This document shows, piece after piece, positions 54,278 through 62,531 of a stretch of 64,000 nt of DNA (position 1 is the stretch's first letter; each line of letters starts with the position of its first letter). The position numbers and the translations under genes are program-made. This DNA comes from Flavobacteriaceae bacterium CP2B. Its GTDB lineage: Bacteria; Bacteroidota; Bacteroidia; Flavobacteriales; Flavobacteriaceae. The DNA is taken from NCBI GenBank assembly GCA_001683825.1, contig LXTR01000061.1, positions 54,511-118,510 of the forward strand, read 5' to 3'. The notes beneath the pieces were generated by a model, which saw only the letters and a program-made list of their open reading frames with translations, searched no databases and was not told the DNA's origin.

Positions 54278-55552
54278 TTAACCCGCTTTTTCGAGGATGC
54301 CCTTCTTTAACAACTGACCAAAACGGTACATATCGCTGAAGCGGCAATAAAAAGGGGCCGGGGCGAGCCGGATGACATTCGGTTCCCGCCAGTCTGTTAT
54401 TACCCCCTGCTGCATCAGGTAGTCAAACAGGGACCTGCCCTCCCCGTGCAGGAATACAGACAGCTGGCATCCCCTGTCTTTTGGGGTGATAATCTCAAAG
54501 CGGCTCGTTACTTCATCATCTATGGCTTTCAGTATAAACTCAAGGTAGGCAGTAAGTTTGTCGCGCTTTTCAATCAGGGCTGGCATCCCTGCCTCCTCAA
54601 ACAATTCCAGAGAGGCCATGTAAGGCGCCAGGGAAAGGACGGACGGGTTGCTCAGTTGCCAGGCATCGGCCGTTGGGATGGGTTCAAATTCGGGCTTCAT
54701 CAAAAACCGGGTTTCTTTGCTTGTTCCCCACCATCCCTCTAACCGGGGGATGTCTGTTTTGCCCAGGTGTTTTTCATGGATAAAGGCCCCGGAGGCATTT
54801 CCCGGGCCACTGTTCATGTATTTATAGCTACACCAGGCCGCAAAATCAACTTGCCAGTCATGCAGTTCCAGCGACACATTGCCCGCGGCATGGGCCAGGT
54901 CCCATCCCACATAAGCCCCTGCGGCCTTGCCCGCCCTGGTAATGGCCTCCATGTCAAAGACCTGTCCGTTGTAATAATTTACCCCACCGATCATCACCAG
55001 GGCAAGGCTATCTCCCAGTTCCTCAATTTTGGAGCAGACGTCTTCGGTACGCCAAAAGTGTTCCCCCGGACGTTTTTTCAGTTCCACAATGGTTGTTTCC
55101 GGATCAAGGCCATGCCAACGTACCTGGCTTTGGAGCATGTACTGGTCTGAGGGAAAAGCCTTTTCCTCACAAAGGATTTTGAACCGGGATCTGGTAGGCC
55201 TGTAAAATGAAACCATCAAAAGGTGCAGGTTCACCGTCAGGGTATTCATAACCGTGATTTCTTCGGGCCTGGCCCCCACTATTTTCGCCAATGGCGCCGC
55301 CAGGCGCTCATGGTAGTCCCACCATGGCTTCCCGGCGTGGAAATGGCCCTCTACGGCCAAGGCTTTCCAGTCGGCCATAATCTCATCCACATAGTTCTGG
55401 CTGGTTTTGGGCTGCAGCCCCAGGGAGTTCCCGGTAAAGTAGATCACTTCCTTTCCGTGTACTTTCGGAAAATAAAACGCGTCGCGGTATCCTTTTAAGG
55501 GGTCTTCACGATCGAGCTGTTCGGCATAGGCCAGGGTATTCTGAAAATCCAT
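54278..55552 (-). CDS. kynU: Kynureninase
   Basis: A 424-residue fold-type I PLP enzyme that cleaves kynurenine or 3-hydroxykynurenine to anthranilate or 3-hydroxyanthranilate plus alanine. Landmarks: YFTGNSLGLQPK, GGVNYYNGQVFDM, VGWDLAHAAGN with the PLP-binding Asp, and WCSYKYMNSGPG with the Schiff-base lysine. Length is typical. ATG at 55552 gives the usual start; an upstream codon at 55570 is less fitting. With kmo it encodes part of the tryptophan catabolic route; no haaO or acmsd gene is visible here. Confidence 0.95.
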   Translation of the reverse strand: MDFQNTLAYAEQLDREDPLKGYRDAFYFPKVHGKEVIYFTGNSLGLQPKTSQNYVDEIMADWKALAVEGHFHAGKPWWDYHERLAAPLAKIVGARPEEITVMNTLTVNLHLLMVSFYRPTRSRFKILCEEKAFPSDQYMLQSQVRWHGLDPETTIVELKKRPGEHFWRTEDVCSKIEELGDSLALVMIGGVNYYNGQVFDMEAITRAGKAAGAYVGWDLAHAAGNVSLELHDWQVDFAAWCSYKYMNSGPGNASGAFIHEKHLGKTDIPRLEGWWGTSKETRFLMKPEFEPIPTADAWQLSNPSVLSLAPYMASLELFEEAGMPALIEKRDKLTAYLEFILKAIDDEVTSRFEIITPKDRGCQLSVFLHGEGRSLFDYLMQQGVITDWREPNVIRLAPAPFYCRFSDMYRFGQLLKKGILEKAG

Positions 55553-55616
55553 AGCGGGGTATTTTGTCAAAAATACAACATGCCCCAGGATTTACCGGTA
55601 TGGGGAACGCAGGGAA

Positions 55617-56087
55617 TCAGGGTTTAAAATCCTCCAGGCGCATTTCTATGATGTGTTTTTTAAAACCGACTTTCTCATAGGCACGGATCGCGGGATCATT
55701 GGTGTCGTACACTGTCAGCCGCAGTTCCTTCAATCCCCGGGCAAGTGCCCACTCGCGGAGGGAGGCTATGATCATCCTGTTAATACCTTTGCCCCTGTAT
55801 TCCGGGATGGTATACATAAACCCCAGGTATGCATAATATTCATGGTCCAGATAGGCCCGGGCCTTTTTCGCCCTGGCGTATCCGCAGGCTACGACCTGTC
55901 CGTCGATGTCTGCGACCAAAAGGGCCAGGTTGGGGTCGCTGGTCATTTCTTCCAGTTCATAATACCGTACCGGGGGTTTCCGGATGGTAGGATCCATAGG
56001 CCTCTCGGCCTTGATAAGTTCCTGTTCAAATATAAGCAGGGTCCACAGATCTGCTGTGGTGGCCCGCCGTATCCTAATTCCTTCCAT
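55617..56087 (-). CDS. GNAT-family N-acetyltransferase
   Basis: A 156-residue acetyltransferase beginning MEGIRIRRATTADLWTLLIFEQ. The acetyl-CoA-binding motif A is YAYLGFMYTIPEYRGKGINRMIIASLREWA (RGKGI loop), then LRLTVYDTNDPAIRAYEKVGFKKH. The substrate is unknown. The ATG at 56087 was chosen as the domain starts there; a much longer frame upstream would run antisense through the divergent methyltransferase gene. Head to head with that gene, 66 bases apart. Confidence 0.9.
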   Translation of the reverse strand: MEGIRIRRATTADLWTLLIFEQELIKAERPMDPTIRKPPVRYYELEEMTSDPNLALLVADIDGQVVACGYARAKKARAYLDHEYYAYLGFMYTIPEYRGKGINRMIIASLREWALARGLKELRLTVYDTNDPAIRAYEKVGFKKHIIEMRLEDFKP

Positions 56088-56153
56088 GCAACAATGGTAA
56101 TATGGATGGCCAAGATGGCCAATATTCGCTATTTTTATCGAAAAATTGAAGAT

Positions 56154-56795
56154 ATGCATTTTCTCGATGCTGCGCTTGAAAACTACATAAGCAAACACTC
56201 CCAGGAAGAGCCTCCAATACTCAGGGAACTCAACCGGGAGACCCACCTGAAGGTCTTGCAGCCCCGTATGATAACCGGGCATTACCAGGGAAGGTTCCTG
56301 AGCCTGATATCCAAGATGCTGTTTCCCCGTTACATCCTGGAGGTAGGCACCTACACGGGTTATTCGGCACTTTGCCTGGCTGAGGGGTTACACGAAGACG
56401 GGGAATTGCATACGATTGATATCAATGAGGAATTGGGCGACATCCAGGAAAAGTATTTCAAAAAGTCAGGGAACGCTTCCCGGATTATCCGGCATACAGG
56501 GGATGCCCTGGAACTCATCCCCAAAATCGACAGGGTTTTTGACCTCATCTTTATCGATGCCGAAAAAAGGGAATACCTCCGTTACCTGGAACTGATCCTT
56601 CCAAAAACACGCCCGGGTTCCGTCATTCTGAGCGATAACGTTCTATGGTCGGGAAAGGTGCTGCAACCCCTCGAAGAAGGAGACAAGGCCACTGCCCAAC
56701 TGCTGGAGTACAACCGCCTGCTAAAGGAAGACCCCAGGCTCGACACGGTACTGCTGCCCATCAGGGACGGCCTGACGCTAAGTAGGGTCCGGTAA
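56154..56795 (+). CDS. SAM-dependent O-methyltransferase
   Basis: A 213-residue catechol-type O-methyltransferase. The SAM motif is ILEVGTYTGYSALCLAEGL, followed by DINEE, DLIFIDAEKREYLRYLELIL with metal-binding Asp, and ILSDNVLWSGKV. The length and motif order match the bacterial COMT-like family (Pfam Methyltransf_3). The upstream in-frame codons from 55653 run antisense to the GNAT gene, so ATG 56154 is used. The acceptor is unknown. Its end overlaps the convergent PAP2 gene by 35 bases. Confidence 0.92.
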   Translation: MHFLDAALENYISKHSQEEPPILRELNRETHLKVLQPRMITGHYQGRFLSLISKMLFPRYILEVGTYTGYSALCLAEGLHEDGELHTIDINEELGDIQEKYFKKSGNASRIIRHTGDALELIPKIDRVFDLIFIDAEKREYLRYLELILPKTRPGSVILSDNVLWSGKVLQPLEEGDKATAQLLEYNRLLKEDPRLDTVLLPIRDGLTLSRVR

Positions 56796-57333
56796 ACCGG
56801 TTATACGCCATGTGAAATAAAAAGGCCAAAGCAATGCCCACGGCTGCCCCGGTAAGGATGTCTGTTGGATAATGCACCCCCACATAGATACGGCTGAAAG
56901 AAAAGATAAACGGCCATAGGTAAAATACCCAAACCCAGGATAGCTTCTCCCGCAAATAGAGGACCACAAGGGTGGTAATAGAAAATGAACTGGCAGCATG
57001 CCCGGAAAAGAAACTATAGCCGGACGGCCGCCGGAGTATGCGTATCAGGGAATTGATGCCGGTATCGTTATTGGGGCGGAGACGCGCCACAAACTCCTTG
57101 GTCAGATCGGTAGCAAGTGTGACGAACAATGCCAGGATGATGATGGAAAAACTCATCCAAAGGGCCTCTTTTCTGGGATATTTTAGCAGGAATAACAGAA
57201 GGAACAATACAAAAAGGGGGATCCAGGAAGAAATATTGGTGGCCAGCGACCAGAACGTATCGTAGCTATCTACCCCCAGGTTATTGAGGTAGATAAAGGT
57301 CTTCCTGTCCCATTCCAGTAGCTGCTCCAGCAT
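56761..57333 (-). CDS. PAP2-family phosphatase (undecaprenyl-diphosphatase or lipid phosphatase-like)
   Basis: A 190-residue integral membrane protein with about five or six helices and all three acid-phosphatase motifs: KEFVARLRP, PSGYSFFSGHAAS and SRIYVGVHYPTD (SRx5Hx3D). The active site would face the periplasm. Natural substrates may be undecaprenyl pyrophosphate or phosphatidylglycerophosphate-type lipids. It starts eight bases after the tatA stop, so the two genes form an operon. Confidence 0.92.
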   Translation of the reverse strand: MLEQLLEWDRKTFIYLNNLGVDSYDTFWSLATNISSWIPLFVLFLLLFLLKYPRKEALWMSFSIIILALFVTLATDLTKEFVARLRPNNDTGINSLIRILRRPSGYSFFSGHAASSFSITTLVVLYLREKLSWVWVFYLWPFIFSFSRIYVGVHYPTDILTGAAVGIALAFLFHMAYNRFTGPYLASGRP

Positions 57334-57341
57334 GGGATGCC

Positions 57342-57623
57342 CTAATTTCTCTTGATGGTCCCGGTGACATCATCTACATTCTTCTTCACTTCATTGAGTT
57401 CCTTTTTGATATCTTCCGTGAAACTCGTATCTATCCCCTGCTTTTCTGCGCTCTTGTGTATTTCCCTTTTGATATCTTCTGTTGCGTCTCTCAATTGTCG
57501 CATACCTTTGCCCAGGCCCCTGGCGATTCCGGGGATCTTATCGGCCCCGAAAACCATGACCACTATGAACATGATGAAGAAGATTTCCCCCCCGCTGATA
57601 AATAAAGTTATTGTGGCATACAT
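57342..57623 (-). CDS. tatA: Sec-independent translocase component TatA-like
   Basis: A 93-residue protein with an N-terminal membrane helix (residues about 10-27, GGEIFFIMFIVVMVFGADKIP), the FGADKIPGIARGLGKGMRQLRD amphipathic helix of the TatA/TatE/TatB family, and a charged tail. The FG and PG positions are the family signature. It would form the translocation pore with TatC encoded elsewhere. It is the first gene of a two-gene unit with the PAP2 phosphatase. Confidence 0.92.
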   Translation of the reverse strand: MYATITLFISGGEIFFIMFIVVMVFGADKIPGIARGLGKGMRQLRDATEDIKREIHKSAEKQGIDTSFTEDIKKELNEVKKNVDDVTGTIKRN

Positions 57624-57650
57624 ACGACAAATATAGTGAAGTTTGGGTCA

Positions 57651-57690
57651 AAAAAAACCTGCCGGCAACGAAGCCCACAGGTTATTTTTT
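57651..57690 (-). terminator. Terminator of the M1 peptidase gene
   Basis: On the minus strand, AACCTG pairs with CAGGTT with smaller internal pairing in between, and TTTTTTT follows. The hairpin is also bounded by T on the plus strand (ATTTTTTTT), so it can act in both directions. It sits between the M1 gene and tatA. Confidence 0.7.
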
Positions 57691-57713
57691 TTATTGGCCA
57701 GGGGTTGATCGGC

Positions 57714-60023
57714 TTATTTCCCCTTGATGCTCTCTTTGAATTGCTCGAATTCAGATTTCTTGATTTCCCTGGGCCAGGCGTTGTTGGTCATATCGATATC
57801 CGCGGTTTCGGCCCTTGGGTCCACTACAATCCCTTTCAGTTCTTTCTGGGAAGCGAATACGCGCTTTACTTCCGCATCGTTTTTCCTCCAGATCTCGGGG
57901 GGGTAGGTTACCTGTTCCGTAGTGCCGTCCTCATAGGTATATTCTACAATGAGGGGCATGGGAATCCCGCCCGGTTTGTCAAAAGTAACTTCGTAGAAGA
58001 AACGCGGTTCCTTTACCGCGGCCCGTTCTTCGGCGCTCAAATGATCCATCATGTAAGCATTTAAGGGCTGGGAATTTTCAGAAGGGTTTTTCCCTTTCAA
58101 TTCAGGATCAAAATCCTCGCTATCTTCTTCCGCCAGGTATACCAGGGGTGGGAGGTCGGCCTCCGTTATGTTCCGCGCGGCCATATACTCCTTCATCTTC
58201 TGGGTGGGTTCATTGCTGACGTAGTATTTCTTCACCCCTTTTACACCGATATCCACATAATCAGTGGTATAAAACCAGCTCCTCCAGAACCAGTCGAGGT
58301 CCACAGCCGACGCATCCTCCATGGTGCGGAAGAAATCCTCGGGTGTGGGATGCTTGAACTTCCATCGCTGGGCGTAGGTTTTAAAGGCATGGTCAAATAG
58401 TTCCCTGCCCATCACGGTTTCCCTGAGGATATTCAGTGCTGTTGCCGGTTTGCCATAGGCATTGGGGCCCAGTTGAAAGGCATTTTCAGGGTTCGACATG
58501 ATAGGCGCCAGGGTGGCCTGGTCTCCACTCATGTAGGGGACAATATCGGAAGGATCTCCCCTTCTTGAAGGATACTTGCTGGCGGGCGCGATGGCCTCCG
58601 GGTATTTTTCGCCGAATTCCTGTTCGGCGAGGTACTGCATAAACGTGTCAAGGCCTTCATCCATCCAGCCCCACTGCCGTTCATCAGAATTGACGATCAT
58701 GGGAAAAAAGTTGTGGCCCACTTCGTGGATGATGACGCTGATCATCCCGAATTTCACCCGGTCCGAATAGGTTCCGTCTTCATTGGGCCTGCCGTAATTC
58801 CAACAGATCATGGGGTATTCCATCCCCTGATTCTTGGCGTGCACGGAAATAGCTTTGTGGTAGGGGTAATCAAAGGTATGGGAGGAATAGGATCTAAGCG
58901 TATGCGCCACTGCCCTGGTCGAAAACTCTTCCCAAAGCGGATTGCCCTCTTTTGGATAAAGGGACACCGCCATTACGTCCTTGTCCCCAATCTTAACGGC
59001 CTGCATATCCCAGATAAACTTTCGGGAAGTCGCAAAGCCATAGTCCCTCACGTTCTCGGCCCGGAACTTCCAGGTCTTTTTCTTTTCAGAAAATCCCTTT
59101 TCTGCGGCTTCTGCCTCCTCCTGGGTAACAATCAATAAGGGCTTGTCATACGATGCCCTGGCTTGTTCATACCGCTTCATCATCTGGGCGCTGAACACTT
59201 CCTTTCGGTTCAATAGTTCCCCGGTGGCGTCCAGCACATGGTCTGCAGGAACGGTAATATTCACATCGTAGTTGCCAAACGGCAGGGCGAACTCCCCATT
59301 ACCCCAGAACTGGTGGTTCTGCCAGCCTTCCACATCGCTGTATACGGCCATTCTGGGAAAGAACTGGGCGATCACATAGGCGCGGTTCCCGTCTTTGGGA
59401 AAGTACTCATACCCCGAACGTGCCCGGTTTACGGTATGGTCGGGAATATTGTACCACCATTTGACGGAGAAAGAAATCTGGTCCCCGCTTTTCAATGGCT
59501 CCGGGATGTTGACCCGCATCATGGTTTGATTGATGGTATAGGAAAGGGCATTCCCTTTGGCATCTTTCACGTATTCAATACGGAAACCTCCGTCAAAGGG
59601 CTCCTTCAGGTATTCTTCGGTAAAAGTCCCGGTCTGATAGGCCAGGGGTATTTCCTTGGAGTCCCGGAGCGGGGACTTCGAGCTTTTTGAACGGACATTC
59701 TGGTCCAGTTGCAACCAGAGGTATTCAAGATCATCGGGAGAATTGTTGTGGTAGGTAATGGTTTCCTCCCCATAGATCCTGGCATTGCGGTCGTCCAGTT
59801 CGACATTAATTTCATAATCGGCCTGTTGCTGGTAGTAATCGGGGCCGGGCGCCCCCGAAGCGGACCGGTAGGTATTCGGGGTAGCAAATTCCTGGTACAT
59901 CTGTCGGAACTTGTTCTGGTTGGTGTGTCCGGGTTCTTTGGTTTTGGCGGGTTCTTGTTGTGCCCACGAAAAGGAAGCAAACAACAGCAGGAAAACAGTA
60001 AAACCGGCAGAAATTCTATTCAT
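57714..60023 (-). CDS. M1-family metallopeptidase (exported)
   Basis: A 769-residue gluzincin aminopeptidase-like enzyme. A signal peptide spans residues 1-21 (AGFTVFLLLFASFSWA). The zinc motif is HEVGH in VIIHEVGHNFFPMIVNS, with the third Glu ligand in GWMDEGLDTF 18 residues further. The N-terminal beta-domain starts with DYEINVELDDRNARIYGEETI, and a C-terminal domain of about 250 residues follows. The GxMEN exopeptidase motif of classical members is not obvious, so endopeptidase-like action is possible. It is a single-gene unit. Confidence 0.88.
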   Translation of the reverse strand: MNRISAGFTVFLLLFASFSWAQQEPAKTKEPGHTNQNKFRQMYQEFATPNTYRSASGAPGPDYYQQQADYEINVELDDRNARIYGEETITYHNNSPDDLEYLWLQLDQNVRSKSSKSPLRDSKEIPLAYQTGTFTEEYLKEPFDGGFRIEYVKDAKGNALSYTINQTMMRVNIPEPLKSGDQISFSVKWWYNIPDHTVNRARSGYEYFPKDGNRAYVIAQFFPRMAVYSDVEGWQNHQFWGNGEFALPFGNYDVNITVPADHVLDATGELLNRKEVFSAQMMKRYEQARASYDKPLLIVTQEEAEAAEKGFSEKKKTWKFRAENVRDYGFATSRKFIWDMQAVKIGDKDVMAVSLYPKEGNPLWEEFSTRAVAHTLRSYSSHTFDYPYHKAISVHAKNQGMEYPMICWNYGRPNEDGTYSDRVKFGMISVIIHEVGHNFFPMIVNSDERQWGWMDEGLDTFMQYLAEQEFGEKYPEAIAPASKYPSRRGDPSDIVPYMSGDQATLAPIMSNPENAFQLGPNAYGKPATALNILRETVMGRELFDHAFKTYAQRWKFKHPTPEDFFRTMEDASAVDLDWFWRSWFYTTDYVDIGVKGVKKYYVSNEPTQKMKEYMAARNITEADLPPLVYLAEEDSEDFDPELKGKNPSENSQPLNAYMMDHLSAEERAAVKEPRFFYEVTFDKPGGIPMPLIVEYTYEDGTTEQVTYPPEIWRKNDAEVKRVFASQKELKGIVVDPRAETADIDMTNNAWPREIKKSEFEQFKESIKGK

Positions 60024-60083
60024 TCAGCAGAATTTTTAAAATTTTTCGAAAATAGTATATTTTAAATTTATGTCTCCAGATTG

Positions 60084-60608
60084 TTATAGATTTAACATTC
60101 CTTTATTATTCTCCTTCACCAGTACAAAACTGCGCTTTTGGTCCCCGATCAGCATGTGTACGATATTCTTTTGCTCCTCGAAGAGGTCTGTGAGCAATTC
60201 GTTCTGCACCTCTATACTTTCCATGGATTTTAAAGGTACACCGGACCGTTCCAGGTAACAAACCATGATATCGTTGTCAAAGCGCTTTCCAAGGAACCGG
60301 TAATCGGTGACCTTCCCGTTGACGCGGAGGACAAATTTAGACCGGAAGTACTTTTCGATATAGGCGTCTGCCATGGGGTCTTCATCCCCGGTGGCGAGTT
60401 GTGCATCAAGGCCGTAGCGCAACTGCAATACTTCTTCAAAATCATCTATAAACAGCCGGGTCGTCACCTGAAGGGCCGCTTCCTTTTCCGAATAGGTAAG
60501 TTGCGTGACACTCACGTAAAACTTATGGACTACCCCAAATGCGAATAGCGGCAGTAGCAGGACGAGCAGGGCTTTTTTTAGCACAAACATGTATTTATTG
60601 GGTTTCAT
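60084..60608 (-). CDS. DUF6702-family exported protein
   Basis: A 174-residue protein with an N-terminal hydrophobic helix (VLKKALLVLLLPLFAFG, likely signal peptide) followed by a mature part starting VHKFYVSVTQLTYSEKEAALQVTTRLFIDDFEEVL. This HKFYVS...Y pattern is the DUF6702 signature in Flavobacteriia. No function is known. A later ATG at 60590 would shorten the signal peptide but is possible. It lies between the M1 gene and the CarboxypepD_reg pair, on the same strand. Confidence 0.8.
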   Translation of the reverse strand: MKPNKYMFVLKKALLVLLLPLFAFGVVHKFYVSVTQLTYSEKEAALQVTTRLFIDDFEEVLQLRYGLDAQLATGDEDPMADAYIEKYFRSKFVLRVNGKVTDYRFLGKRFDNDIMVCYLERSGVPLKSMESIEVQNELLTDLFEEQKNIVHMLIGDQKRSFVLVKENNKGMLNL

Positions 60609-60645
60609 TACTATTCAACGTGCAATTCACATGCCAAAACTCAGC

Positions 60646-61428
60646 TTATTCCAGGGAATTGTCCCTCCGGTAGCCCAGGCTCTTGGATTTGAGGAATTCC
60701 CATATCTTAAGTCGGTCCGCAGAGTCCACAAGCCCTGAAAACATCGGATCTACCTCGCAGTAATACATAAAATCGTCGATCTTCGACAGGGGAATGCCCA
60801 GGTCCCTTACAAACAGGGAATCTGAGTAAAATTCGCGCACCCTGTTCGTGCGGGCATATACCTTCTCATTTTCCAACACCTTTTTCAGGTAGCGTGTCCG
60901 GCCGCTAATGCCGTTGAGGATGGGGTTCAGCGGCAGGATCCCGCCCCCCGAAGTGGCTTCATACAATTTTCGCTCCGCCTGTGTAGCGGGTTTCACATAG
61001 GCATTGGGAAGCCCCAGGGTGGAGGCCACTACGACGTTTCCGCCGGGCATTTGGCCTAGATCCCGGCTAATATCTCCAGAGAGGTTGTAGGGCCGCAGGA
61101 CGACCTCCTCCAACTCATTGACAAATTCTTCCAGCGGTACCCGTATTTGGAGGCTCTGCAGCATGGTTTGGGATACCACCAGGCTTTTGCGACGGAATTG
61201 TACGGCAGAGAAAAGCAGGGTATCGCCGGGACGGGCTTCCAGGGTAAAGTACCCCTGGTCGTTCGTGATTGTAGCCCGATCTGCACTGAGGTTCATCACA
61301 TGTACATCGGTAATCCCCAAATCTTCGTGCGTTACCTTTCCCCTTAAGGTCGATGGAACCTGTCGCTGGGCATAGAGGGTAGTACCAAATACGAGAAATA
61401 ATCCCAAAAAGAGCTCACTCTTTGGCAT
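60646..61428 (-). CDS. CarboxypepD_reg-like exported protein (second of a pair)
   Basis: A 260-residue protein with signal peptide (ELFLGLFLVFGTTLYA) and a carboxypeptidase-regulatory-like domain near the N-terminus: LRGKVTHEDLGITDVHVMNLSADRATITNDQGYFTLEARPGDTLLFSAVQF. The rest has no named domain, but repeats the plan of its neighbour: a GREDxxFxxDLxIPxxKIDDFxYYxE-like segment appears in both (RDLGIPLSKIDDFMYYCEVDP here). Its ATG lies inside the end of the upstream paralogue (14-base overlap). Confidence 0.82.
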   Translation of the reverse strand: MPKSELFLGLFLVFGTTLYAQRQVPSTLRGKVTHEDLGITDVHVMNLSADRATITNDQGYFTLEARPGDTLLFSAVQFRRKSLVVSQTMLQSLQIRVPLEEFVNELEEVVLRPYNLSGDISRDLGQMPGGNVVVASTLGLPNAYVKPATQAERKLYEATSGGGILPLNPILNGISGRTRYLKKVLENEKVYARTNRVREFYSDSLFVRDLGIPLSKIDDFMYYCEVDPMFSGLVDSADRLKIWEFLKSKSLGYRRDNSLE

Positions 61429-62164
61429 TCGTTTGTTTTAAGTAATTTTCGCTTTCATTGACCAGGAATTCAATGAGTTGGAATTCGTTGTCCTTGAGCA
61501 AAAGGGTGTAAGCCGGGGTTTTGTCGTCTATATAGTATAGAAAATCGTCTATTTTATCCTGAGGGATACGGAGGTCGTTCACAAAAAAGCGGTCGTCATA
61601 CACCTGTCTGAGTACCGTACTTACCTGTAACGGACGCCGGGTTTCGGTTTCTTCCCCGGCCCCCAGTTTAGCCAGGGCCTTAAAAATATTGACAAAGTTA
61701 AGTCCGTATTCCATCCCGCGCACGGTTTGGTCCAATGCGATGTTCTCGACCTCCGTGCTGGGGTCGGTCTCATAGGAATACTCTTTGAATTCCTCATTCT
61801 TGAGCTGGATGAACCGCTCCTGGTCTTCGGGGCTCACCACCACCTCATCCAGTTCGGTCACCTTTTCGTTTACTTCCACGACCAGGCGATTGTTCTCCAG
61901 CAGTTCCCGGGTAACAGGGACAATTTCTATTTGATAGTTCAGGGAGGTAAAGATAAGTTCGTCCCCTTCTTTTACAGGGATCGCAAAGCGCCCGTCTTCA
62001 TCGGTGATCGTAGCGATCTCCGCGGTGGAATTAATGACATTCTCATTGGGGACATTGCTGTTGCGGTACAGGACCTGCCCACGCAATAATCGGCGATCGT
62101 CGTCCTGGGACCAGGAAAGGTTAATGGCGAGCAACAGGAATATACATGTGAAAAGCTTTTTCAT
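61415..62164 (-). CDS. CarboxypepD_reg-like exported protein (first of a pair)
   Basis: A 249-residue protein with signal peptide (KKLFTCIFLLLAINLSWS) and a CarboxypepD_reg domain (LRGQVLYRNSNVPNENVINSTAEIATITDEDGRFAIPVKEGDELIFTSLNY). A following segment, NDLRIPQDKIDDFLYYIDDKT, matches its downstream neighbour. The ATG at 62164 is chosen because the upstream extension to 62185 is not signal-like. The two genes overlap by 14 bases and are probably translated together. They may be surface or adhesion-related, but no function is known. Confidence 0.82.
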   Translation of the reverse strand: MKKLFTCIFLLLAINLSWSQDDDRRLLRGQVLYRNSNVPNENVINSTAEIATITDEDGRFAIPVKEGDELIFTSLNYQIEIVPVTRELLENNRLVVEVNEKVTELDEVVVSPEDQERFIQLKNEEFKEYSYETDPSTEVENIALDQTVRGMEYGLNFVNIFKALAKLGAGEETETRRPLQVSTVLRQVYDDRFFVNDLRIPQDKIDDFLYYIDDKTPAYTLLLKDNEFQLIEFLVNESENYLKQTNAKE

Positions 62165-62531
62165 GGGGCGCGGAAATTTTAGCAAGAACAGAAAGATAAA
62201 GAAAAAGCAACTACGAGATATAAAAAAATCGATGTCCTTAAACTTATGTTAATTGGTCCCGGGGCCGTTGATCGGCAGAAAAACGATGGGAAGAAAGTAC
62301 TGCTAACTGTCCACCCCAGGACTGGGGAACTCCGGTGGACCGGTAATTCTGATGGTTTGAAGGTTATTCCTACACAGGTCACCCTCGATGAACCACCTGA
62401 TTTTTCGCTGTTTGGCGCTGTTTTTTACATACACCACATCTTAAGATCGTTACACAACAATTTCTTAGGGAATCCTCGATCCTGTCCTACATTTACCTGC
62501 AAACATTGATTCGGGCCCAAATTATTTATCG
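62165..62531. other. 367-base intergenic region before the collagen-like gene
   Basis: It carries the divergent starts of the CarboxypepD_reg pair and the collagen-like gene. TACATTTA at 62488-62495 is a near -7 element for the plus-strand gene, 36 bases before its ATG, and TATCTTTC (62198-62191) is a near -7 element for the minus-strand gene. A plus-strand 87-codon frame at 62246-62509 lacks recognisable features. Confidence 0.4.

Noticed and set aside
62246..62509. 87-codon plus-strand frame before the collagen-like gene
   Set aside because: No signal peptide, domain or conserved motif visible, and it overlaps probable promoter DNA.
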